Below are positions 1 through 5,036 of a stretch of 5,036 bases of DNA, one piece after another. The position numbers were made by a program, and so were the translations under genes. The DNA is from Betaproteobacteria bacterium (GTDB lineage: Bacteria > Pseudomonadota > Gammaproteobacteria > Burkholderiales > SG8-39): NCBI GenBank assembly GCA_029858545.1, contig JAOUFA010000290.1, forward strand, positions 1 through 5,036. The letters are read 5' to 3'. The notes under the pieces are model-generated. The model did not search any database and was not told the DNA's origin. It worked only from the letters and a program-made list of their open reading frames with translations. The number at the start of each line of letters is the position of its first letter. The first letter of the stretch is position 1.

Positions 1-394
1 CGCCAAGCAGATCGACGCCATCGATCGCACTGGGCATGGCGAGATACTGGGTACGCCGCGCTACATGAGCCCGGAGCAGGTGCAAGGGCGTGCGTTGGAT
101 TTGCGTACCGACATCTACAGCGCGGGAGTGCTCCTGTACCAGATGATGGTGGGGCGGCGGTTGTTCGACGGAGATACCGCGATCGAGGTCGCACTGCATC
201 ATGTCAACACCGCGCCGCCGCCGCTGCCGGCCGCATTGAGCAAGTACCAGCCCTTGCTGGATAAACTTCTCGAAAAGGATCGCGAGGGACGGTTTCGCAA
301 CGCCGATGAAGTGATCGGATTCCTTGCCAGAAAATTTCAGCAGGGAGGGCCGACAGGGGCCGCGATAACGAACGAACAAGTGAATCCAGGATAG
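1..394 (+). CDS. Serine/threonine protein kinase, C-terminal part (5' end outside window)
   Basis: This is the C-terminal lobe of a Hanks-type Ser/Thr protein kinase, which would transfer ATP gamma-phosphate to Ser/Thr of partner proteins. The open frame is entered at base 2 and 130 codons are visible. What shows the family: GTPRYMSPEQ at visible residues 17-26 is the P+1 loop/APE motif of subdomain VIII. TDIYSAGVLLYQMMVG at 36-51 is subdomain IX, with its Asp at 37. EKDREGRF, with Arg97, is the subdomain XI arginine region. The glycine-rich loop, VAIK lysine, HRD and DFG motifs would lie left of the window, so catalytic competence cannot be judged. Only about 20 residues follow the kinase fold, with no PASTA repeat or membrane segment, so any extra domain must be N-terminal. 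An ATG at 65 falls inside the APE motif and is not a plausible start. The Hpt gene follows after 4 bases, which implies a shared operon. The substrate is unknown; the neighbouring Hpt, cyclase and HD-GYP proteins are candidates by position only. Confidence 0.93.
   Translation, partial: AKQIDAIDRTGHGEILGTPRYMSPEQVQGRALDLRTDIYSAGVLLYQMMVGRRLFDGDTAIEVALHHVNTAPPPLPAALSKYQPLLDKLLEKDREGRFRNADEVIGFLARKFQQGGPTGAAITNEQVNPG
388..391 (+). promoter_or_regulatory. Ribosome binding site of the Hpt gene
   Basis: AGGA lies 7 bases before the ATG at 399, a normal Shine-Dalgarno spacing. It sits in the last codons of the upstream kinase gene. It supports 399 as the Hpt start and suggests the Hpt protein is translated from the kinase mRNA. 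Confidence 0.55.
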
Positions 395-398
395 TTTC

Positions 399-704
399 AT
401 GACGGAAAATCGCTACGCAGTAAAGGTGCCGAAGGATCTGGCTGATCTTGTTCCGATGTTCATGTCGAACCGGAAGAAGGAAATCGATGCGCTCAGGGAG
501 GCAATCGGAGCGTCCGATTTCGAGCAGATGCGACAGATCGGCCACCGCATGAAGGGCAGCGGGAGGTCCTATGGATTCTTGCTGGTGACCGAACTGGGAA
601 TGCGCCTCGAGGAGGCGGCGCGAAATTCCGACGGTGGAGCGGCAGAAACCTGCGTCGCCGAGTATGTCGATTACATCGAAAAGCTCACCATCACCTATGA
701 GTGA
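399..704 (+). CDS. Stand-alone Hpt (histidine phosphotransfer) domain protein
   Basis: This small 101-residue cytoplasmic protein appears to consist only of an Hpt domain, which accepts phosphate from one receiver Asp on a His and passes it to another receiver. The signature is IGHRMKGSGRSYGF at residues 47-60. It matches the Hpt core HxxKGxxxxxG: His49 is the predicted phosphorylated residue, Lys52 and Gly53 follow, and Gly59 is the small residue on the next turn. The rest reads as amphipathic helices (about 12-38, 40-54, 60-75, 81-97), as expected for a four-helix bundle of normal Hpt length. The start at 399 is supported by AGGA 7 bases upstream. The last 8 bases overlap the start of the REC-cyclase gene, so the receiver of that protein is the natural downstream partner (inference). 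No histidine kinase is fused to it; a candidate kinase and a shuttle receiver are encoded on the opposite strand at the right of the window. Confidence 0.87.
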   Translation: MTENRYAVKVPKDLADLVPMFMSNRKKEIDALREAIGASDFEQMRQIGHRMKGSGRSYGFLLVTELGMRLEEAARNSDGGAAETCVAEYVDYIEKLTITYE

Positions 705-1839
705 GGTGGGCGCGTCTGGCAATTCAGGCGCGCTGGCACGCGGGAGCAGTATCCTCGTCGCCGATGATGATGAGGACATGAGAAAATATCTCGTGCGCCT
801 GCTGGGGCTTCATGGGTTTCAGGTGGAGGCGGTGAAAGATGGCGATGCGGCGCTCGAGCGAATCGGCGAATCTCCCCCGCATCTGATGCTTCTCGACGTG
901 ATGATGCCCGGACGCAGCGGCTTCGAGATCTGCGAATACGTCAAGTCGAGCGAGAAGACCGCTCTGATCCCGGTGATTCTGGTGACTGCGCTCGACGATC
1001 AGGAAAGCCGGGTGCGGGGAATCAAGGCCGGGGCGGATGATTTTCTCTCCAAGCCCGTTAATCGGGAGGAACTGATCGCACGAGTGAGTGCGTTGTGTCG
1101 ATTGCATAATACGCGACGCGAACTGGAGGAGCGCCGCCTTGCCGAGGAGATTCAGAGCAAGGAGGAAATCCGCAGGACCTTCTCGCGCTACATTTCACCG
1201 CGACTGGCCGAGCGGATCGTCGACACGCGTGGGGATTTATTCGAACACTCCGCGGAGCGCACGAATGTGGTGGCCCTGTTCGCGGACTTGCGGGGATTTA
1301 CAAGGCTCACCGAGCATACCGAGGTCGGCGCAGTGGTCGAGATGCTCAACGAGTACTTTGCGATATTGACCGAGGCCGCGTATCAGCAAGAAGGCACGAT
1401 CTTCAACATGGCGGGCGATAGCATGCTGATCGGTTTCAACGTACCGTTCGCGCAGGAGGACGCTCCGGCGCGCGCGCTGCGCGTGGCGGAGGAGGCGGTG
1501 TCTCGAATCGTGCCGTTTTCGTCGCGCTGGCAGGAGCGTCACGGTGTTCCGACCGGAGTGGGTATCGGCATTTGCATGGGAGAATCAATCGTCGGAAATG
1601 TGGGTTCAAAGCACTACATGAGCTATACGGTGATCGGCGACCCGGTGAACACCGCCGCGCGTCTGATGCAAATGGCGGGAATGAACGAGGTGCTGGTGTG
1701 CGGGAGGTACTTCGGCTCGGTGAGCGAATCGATTTCAGCCGCAAGGGTCGAATCGCTGGGTAATATCGCATTGCGTGGGAAGTCGGAGCCGGTGGCTGTG
1801 TTTTCGATCAAGGCGCTGGAACGAGGGAAAGCACGATGA
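697..1839 (+). CDS. Response regulator with class III nucleotide cyclase output domain (REC-CHD)
   Basis: This 380-residue protein is predicted to make a cyclic nucleotide under receiver control. Residues 18-135 form a complete receiver: acidic pair D23/D24, phospho-acceptor D67 in LLDVMMPG, T97 and K119 in SKP. A charged, probably coiled-coil linker (about 138-162) leads into FSRYISPRLAERI (162-174), which resembles the transducer helix preceding class III cyclase domains. Residues 190-375 are the catalytic domain. Metal ligands are D197 (FADLRGFT) and D241 (MAGDS), and the transition-state pair is N318/R322 in GDPVNTAARL. The residues that usually select the base are atypical: N237 sits where adenylate cyclases have Lys, and S309 (YMSYTVIGD) where they have Asp or Thr. 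Activity therefore looks retained, but specificity (cAMP, cGMP or relaxed) is open. The frame is open back to a GTG at 634 and an ATG at 664. I chose ATG 697 because it overlaps the Hpt stop by only 8 bases and the receiver begins just after it. No clear Shine-Dalgarno is visible, so translation is probably coupled to Hpt. Confidence 0.93.
   Translation: MSEVGASGNSGALARGSSILVADDDEDMRKYLVRLLGLHGFQVEAVKDGDAALERIGESPPHLMLLDVMMPGRSGFEICEYVKSSEKTALIPVILVTALDDQESRVRGIKAGADDFLSKPVNREELIARVSALCRLHNTRRELEERRLAEEIQSKEEIRRTFSRYISPRLAERIVDTRGDLFEHSAERTNVVALFADLRGFTRLTEHTEVGAVVEMLNEYFAILTEAAYQQEGTIFNMAGDSMLIGFNVPFAQEDAPARALRVAEEAVSRIVPFSSRWQERHGVPTGVGIGICMGESIVGNVGSKHYMSYTVIGDPVNTAARLMQMAGMNEVLVCGRYFGSVSESISAARVESLGNIALRGKSEPVAVFSIKALERGKAR
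1823..1828 (+). promoter_or_regulatory. Ribosome binding site of the HD-GYP gene
   Basis: GAGGGA ends 7 bases before the ATG at 1836, inside the last codons of the cyclase gene. The start codon overlaps the cyclase TGA as ATGA. A good Shine-Dalgarno plus the 4-base overlap fixes this start and points to coupled translation. Confidence 0.6.
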
Positions 1840-3071
1840 AGAAAAAGGTATTAGTCGATGAACTGGCGCTCGGCATGTACGTGTCCGATCTCGACCGCCC
1901 CTGGACCGATACGCCCTTCCTGTTTCAGGGCTTCCTGATCGAGGAAAAGGATCAGATCGATGCCCTGCGCAAGTACTGCAGTTTTGTAATGGTCGACGCA
2001 GAGCGCAGCCAGTTGCAGGACAACCGGCTGACGGCACCGCCGTCGCAGCCGCCCGCGGCGGCCAAAGCAGAGCCGATGCCACCGGTGCTACACGGGATTC
2101 GCAAGGTGGAATACGTCACTTCGGTCTCGGTCGAAGCCGAACTGCCTCAGGCAAAAGAGGTATATCAGAACGCCGAGAAAGTCGTCGAAGACGTGACCAA
2201 GGCGATCATCAATCGCGGTACGGTGGATGTGGGAGCCCTGAAGGGCGCGGTCAACAAGATGACCGAGAGCGTAATCAGGAATCCGGACGCGGCGGTGCTC
2301 TTTTCCGCGCTCAAGGAGCGCGGCGGATATCTTCTGACGCGCTCGATGAACGCATCGATCTACATGATCATGTTTGCGCGCTTTCTGGGAATGGAACAGG
2401 CGGACATCGAACTCGCGGGGACGGTGGGGTTGTTGCAGGATATTGCGATGGTGCAAGTGCCGCGCAGCGCGGTGGAGAAGAAGGGCCCGCTCTCCCCCGA
2501 AGAGATCACTCTGGTTCGCAATCACGTGTTGCAGGGTGTGGAAATTCTGACCACCACGCACGGTCTGTCGCCGGAAGTCGCGCGACTGGCGGCGCTTCAT
2601 CACGAACGCTACGACGGTAGCGGCTATCCAAAGGGATTGCGGGGCGATGATATCGGCACGATCGGCGGTTGCGCGGGTATCGTGGATACCTATGGCGCGA
2701 TGACAACCGAGCGTTCGTACGCGTCGCCGATGTCACCTTCCAATGCGCTGGGCATGCTGCACAAGTGGCGCGCGAAGACCTTTCACCCCGATCTGGTGGA
2801 GGAGTTCATTCGCTGCATTGGCGCCTTTCCGGTGGGTAGCGTCGTCGAGCTCAATAGCGGCGAGGTCGGGATCGTCATTTCGCAGAACCAGACCAAACGC
2901 CTGCAGCCCAGGGTCATGGTGGTGCGCGACGCTGCCGGGCAGCCGCTGCGGCCGCAGATCATGCTCGATCTTTCGCGCGGACCGAAAATGAGCGAGACCG
3001 AGGTCTACCGGATACGGCGCACGCTGGAGTACGGTCGATCGGGGGTGGGGATCAAGGACGTACTGTCCTAG
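1836..3071 (+). CDS. DUF3391 / HD-GYP domain protein with degenerate metal site
   Basis: This 411-residue protein belongs to the HD-GYP family, whose active members hydrolyse cyclic-di-GMP. Residues 1-60 match the DUF3391 domain that often precedes HD-GYP (VDELALGMYVSDLDRPW, then an FLFQGFLI segment). A Pro/Ala-rich linker (66-83) and a helical region (about 100-160) follow. The HD-GYP domain spans about 155-325. HHERYDGSGYP (255-265) and DTYGAMTTERSY (284-295) are intact, as is H230 of the HxxxGxxxL helix. The HD pair, however, reads LLQDIAM (Q201-D202) instead of LLHDIGK. The upstream His of the HSxNV helix is R169 (TRSMNA), and the acidic ligand four residues earlier is Y165. Kept ligands are D202, H230, H255, H256 and D284. 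The C-terminal part (about 330-375) resembles the small beta-rich tail seen in this subfamily (PVGSVVELNSGEVGIV). Hydrolysis is doubtful; binding c-di-GMP or a regulatory role is possible (inference). The gene is coupled to the cyclase by ATGA and converges on the response regulator gene. Confidence 0.93.
   Translation: MKKKVLVDELALGMYVSDLDRPWTDTPFLFQGFLIEEKDQIDALRKYCSFVMVDAERSQLQDNRLTAPPSQPPAAAKAEPMPPVLHGIRKVEYVTSVSVEAELPQAKEVYQNAEKVVEDVTKAIINRGTVDVGALKGAVNKMTESVIRNPDAAVLFSALKERGGYLLTRSMNASIYMIMFARFLGMEQADIELAGTVGLLQDIAMVQVPRSAVEKKGPLSPEEITLVRNHVLQGVEILTTTHGLSPEVARLAALHHERYDGSGYPKGLRGDDIGTIGGCAGIVDTYGAMTTERSYASPMSPSNALGMLHKWRAKTFHPDLVEEFIRCIGAFPVGSVVELNSGEVGIVISQNQTKRLQPRVMVVRDAAGQPLRPQIMLDLSRGPKMSETEVYRIRRTLEYGRSGVGIKDVLS
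3068..3071. other. Shared CTAG: overlapping TAG stops of convergent genes
   Basis: The palindrome CTAG supplies the TAG stop of the + strand HD-GYP gene (3069-3071) and the TAG stop of the - strand response regulator gene (3068-3070). There is no intergenic space. Only weak stems lie nearby (GGAC/GTCC at 3056-3068 and GGGA/TCCC at 3071-3084), with no T-run on either strand. Any intrinsic terminator must therefore lie inside the opposing gene, or termination is factor-dependent. Confidence 0.9.
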
Positions 3072-3457
3072 GGAAGCTTCTCCCAGATGGCGCGCAACTG
3101 ATCGGGCAGATCCTTGGGCGAAAATGGTTTGGAGATCGCGCCCGCCGCGCCGAGTGCGCGCAATTCGTCCATTTCCACGGACGACGCCTTGGCAGTCATG
3201 AAGATCACCGGAAGGCTGCTGGTGCGTGCGTCCTCGCGCATCTTGCGGAACAACGTCGGGCCGTCCATGCCCGGCATCATCCAGTCAAGCATCACCAGGT
3301 CGGGCTTGAATGCGACGATGCCGTCGATCGCCAGGCGAGGATCGCCGATGATTTCGACGGACATCTTTCCAATGCGTTCGAGAGACAGGCGCACGATTCG
3401 CTGGATATCCTCGTCATCTTCGACGTAGCAAATGCGGGTCAGGGGTTGCGATGGCAT
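3068..3457 (-). CDS. Single-domain response regulator (CheY-like receiver)
   Basis: This 129-residue protein is only a receiver domain, with no DNA-binding or enzymatic output. It would be phosphorylated on Asp by a histidine kinase and act by protein contact or as a phosphate shuttle. Visible landmarks are the acidic cluster E13/D14/D15 (CYVEDDED), phospho-acceptor D58 in LVMLDWMMPGMDG, T88 in VIFMTAK and K110 in ISKPF. The length is standard for CheY-, DivK- or Spo0F-type proteins. The ATG at 3457 is the only start that keeps the first beta strand. No strong Shine-Dalgarno is visible before it, but the start lies 12 bases after the histidine kinase stop, so the two are almost certainly cotranscribed and form a cognate pair. 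The stop is shared with the convergent HD-GYP gene. Transfer of phosphate onward to the Hpt protein encoded at 399-704 is an attractive inference but is not shown by the sequence. Confidence 0.94.
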   Translation of the reverse strand: MPSQPLTRICYVEDDEDIQRIVRLSLERIGKMSVEIIGDPRLAIDGIVAFKPDLVMLDWMMPGMDGPTLFRKMREDARTSSLPVIFMTAKASSVEMDELRALGAAGAISKPFSPKDLPDQLRAIWEKLP

Positions 3458-3469
3458 GTGGGTCTTCGG

Positions 3470-5036
3470 TCAGTGAATGGGGGTTGCCGCGTCTACCGCA
3501 GCAATCGGAAGATCAAAGTAGAAAATGCTACCACCGCCCTCGCGATCCAGGAAGCCGATCTGGCCGTTCATATGCTCGATAAGACGCTTGCAGATGGCGA
3601 GACCGAGTCCGGTGCCCCCCTTCTGACGAGTGTATGTCGAATCGGCCTGTGCAAAGCGACTGAATATCCGCGGCCGGAATTCGGCGGGAATTCCGGGGCC
3701 GCGATCCTCGACCGTGACTTTCACGGTATCACCGTAGATCTTGACCTCGACGTCGATCAATTCGCCCTCCGGTGAAAATTTGGCGGCGTTGGAAATGAGG
3801 TTGGTCATGATTTGCAGCAGGCGCTTGTAGTCCCCGTTCACAGTCACCACGGGAACATCGCCGCGCACTGCGACACGGACTTTGTAGCGGTCGGCGAAAC
3901 CGCGATTGAGGACCAGTGCGTCGCGTACCAGGGCGTCGATCGATATCGGCTCCATGCTCAGGGTAAGCTTGCCCGACTCGATCTTCTCAATGTCGAGGAG
4001 GTCGTTGATGAGGTCCAACAGCCGCTGCCCGTTGCGCTCGGCGACTTGCGTCAGTTCGGCGACCTCCTGTTCGAGATCGCCCATCATGCCGGAATTGATC
4101 AGTTGCAGCGAGCCGATGATCGAGGTGAGCGGTGTGCGGAGTTCATGCGAGAGCGTGGAGGTGAATTCCTTCTTCACGCGCTCGACTTCAAGTTGCTGCG
4201 TGATGTCGCGGCCCTGGACGATCACGGAAATGAGATCGCCCTCGTCGTTCACCAGCGGCGTAAGGGAAAATTCGCACATGATTTCGATGCCGTCCCGGCG
4301 CATGCAACTTGCCCGGACTCCCGACGCGGGCTGGCGGCTATTCATGAAATCGCTCCACCACTCGTCGCGATTGAGAGGTTCCTCGGGGGGGAACAGCATG
4401 CGCTGCAGGTTGCGGCCGCTCAATTCCGTTGCCGAATAGCCGAAGGTGTTCTCAGCGGCGGGATTCATGTCGAGTATCGTGCGCATCCCGTCGATGTCGA
4501 ATACCGCGATCGGCGCGCGTTCGGCGAACAGGGCGAGTTTGCGTCCCGAGGCTTCGATCTCGCGCTGTGCCTGGAGCAATTCATCGATTTGCTCCTGAAT
4601 CTGGTTGTTTAAATCGGCATGATCTTGGGCGAGGCGCTCGTGGGCATGGCGCAGCCTGAAGCCGTCCGAGAAGACACGCGAAAGGCGCAGTGCGACGGCC
4701 ACGTTTACGGCGAAGAAGAACGGCACCAGCAACGCCAGTTCGGCATGCAAACGGGTACCGTGGATTGCGAGGACGTAGGTGAACGGCAGTACGATGCCAA
4801 CGCCGTAGGCCGCATACACCCACCAGAAGGCGGAAAACACCGGAATGCCGCTTGCAAGCATGCCCGCGAGAAGAAACGCGAGGAACACCTTGCGCTCATC
4901 GGTCTGGAGCGGAAAGAACTCGGCGCCCGCGATGCCCCAGAGGACACCGGTCGCCAAGGCACCGAGCGCGTACCAGCGCAACCAGCGTTCCAGGTGCTCG
5001 CTGCGCCGCGCGCCACGGAAATACGCGAACCACGAC
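3470..5036 (-). CDS. Membrane PAS sensor histidine kinase (N-terminus probably outside window)
   Basis: Sensor kinase that autophosphorylates on His and should pass phosphate to the receiver encoded 12 bases downstream. Numbering here counts from a TTG at 4981. Four hydrophobic segments (about 4-23, 32-51, 53-73, 79-98) anchor it in the inner membrane. A coiled-coil-like stretch (110-148) leads to a PAS domain (about 150-265, with FGYSATELSG and a PAC-like GRDITQQ end). The HisKA domain follows, with H279 in STLSHELRTPL, then a HATPase domain: N box N394/N398 (NLISNAAKF), G1 DRGPGIP, F box IFSRF and G2 GGTGLGL. It ends at residue 503 with no fused receiver or Hpt. The frame stays open from 4981 to the window edge, adding at least 18 codons (including SWFAYFRGARR) that read like a membrane-flanking region. 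I therefore treat the gene as 5'-partial and the TTG as an unlikely start. No periplasmic sensor domain is visible; sensing may be by the membrane bundle or PAS. The ligand is unknown. Confidence 0.93.
   Translation of the reverse strand, partial: SWFAYFRGARRSEHLERWLRWYALGALATGVLWGIAGAEFFPLQTDERKVFLAFLLAGMLASGIPVFSAFWWVYAAYGVGIVLPFTYVLAIHGTRLHAELALLVPFFFAVNVAVALRLSRVFSDGFRLRHAHERLAQDHADLNNQIQEQIDELLQAQREIEASGRKLALFAERAPIAVFDIDGMRTILDMNPAAENTFGYSATELSGRNLQRMLFPPEEPLNRDEWWSDFMNSRQPASGVRASCMRRDGIEIMCEFSLTPLVNDEGDLISVIVQGRDITQQLEVERVKKEFTSTLSHELRTPLTSIIGSLQLINSGMMGDLEQEVAELTQVAERNGQRLLDLINDLLDIEKIESGKLTLSMEPISIDALVRDALVLNRGFADRYKVRVAVRGDVPVVTVNGDYKRLLQIMTNLISNAAKFSPEGELIDVEVKIYGDTVKVTVEDRGPGIPAEFRPRIFSRFAQADSTYTRQKGGTGLGLAICKRLIEHMNGQIGFLDREGGGSIFYFDLPIAAVDAATPIH
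3669..3703. repeat. Long inverted repeat (hairpin) inside the histidine kinase gene
   Basis: CCGGAATTC (3674-3682) and its exact reverse complement GAATTCCGG (3688-3696) flank a 5-base loop. Outside them CGCGG (3669-3673) pairs with CCGCG (3699-3703), leaving a 2-base GG bulge at 3697-3698. The total is 14 base pairs, mostly G+C. It lies in the codons for the conserved ATP-binding segment GPGIPAEFRPR, so protein constraint may account for much of it. There is no adjacent T-run, so it is not a classical terminator. Confidence 0.7.

Noticed and set aside
634..696. Earlier starts (GTG 634, ATG 664) for the REC-cyclase
   Set aside because: They would overlap the Hpt gene by 71 or 41 bases. The added residues are low-complexity Ser/Pro sequence produced by reading Hpt codons out of frame, and neither start has a well-placed ribosome binding site.
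204..779. 191-codon open frame on the - strand
   Set aside because: Antisense to the kinase end, the Hpt gene and the cyclase start, all of which carry clear family motifs. The predicted protein is Arg/Ser/Ala-rich with no recognisable domain.
2088..2603. 171-codon open frame on the - strand
   Set aside because: Antisense to the HD-GYP coding region; His/Arg-rich with no domain. A complementary-strand shadow.
3056..3084. Possible bidirectional terminator around the convergent stops
   Set aside because: Only 4-bp stems (GGAC/GTCC and GGGA/TCCC) are present, and no T-run follows on either strand.
3468..3480. Possible promoter between the histidine kinase and response regulator genes
   Set aside because: The gap is only 12 bases and shows no -10/-35 pattern; cotranscription is the simpler reading.
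3812..4612. 266-codon open frame on the + strand opposite the histidine kinase
   Set aside because: It lies wholly antisense to the PAS/HisKA/HATPase coding region, whose motifs are unambiguous. The composition (His, Asp and Leu rich, no domain) is typical of a complementary-strand shadow in GC-rich DNA.

Overview
The window is a gene-dense, GC-rich stretch of bacterial chromosome devoted to signal transduction. It has six genes and essentially no intergenic DNA; the largest gap is 12 bases. The protein types (Ser/Thr kinase, stand-alone Hpt, REC-class III cyclase, DUF3391-type HD-GYP, membrane PAS histidine kinase, single-domain response regulator) and the style of the sequences suggest a proteobacterium. 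Betaproteobacteria (Rhodocyclales, Burkholderiales or Nitrosomonadales-like) is my best guess, but this rests on family resemblance alone and no marker gene is present.

Layout. On the + strand, positions 1-3071 hold four tightly packed genes. They are the C-terminal part of a Ser/Thr protein kinase (1-394), a small Hpt protein (399-704), a REC-plus-nucleotide-cyclase protein (697-1839) and a DUF3391/HD-GYP protein (1836-3071). Spacings are +4, -8 and -4 bases, so this looks like one translationally coupled operon whose promoter lies left of the window. On the - strand, positions 5036-3068 hold a membrane PAS sensor histidine kinase (3470 to beyond the right edge) followed 12 bases later by a stand-alone receiver protein (3068-3457). 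The two transcription units converge and share a CTAG at 3068-3071 that supplies both TAG stop codons.

How the genes may work together (inference). The histidine kinase has no receiver or Hpt of its own, the response regulator has no output domain, the Hpt protein has no kinase, and the cyclase carries a receiver. Together these are the parts of a split four-step phosphorelay: kinase H279 to regulator D58 to Hpt H49 to cyclase-receiver D67. The relay would control synthesis of a cyclic nucleotide. The HD-GYP protein would add a link to cyclic-di-GMP, and the Ser/Thr kinase a second phosphorylation input.

Two enzymes look non-standard. The cyclase has Asn and Ser at the two positions that usually read the purine base as Lys and Asp/Thr. 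The HD-GYP protein has lost several metal ligands (Q201 replaces the His of the HD pair, R169 and Y165 replace two upstream ligands) while keeping its GYP loop. No mobile elements, RNA genes, CRISPR arrays or convincing terminators were seen.
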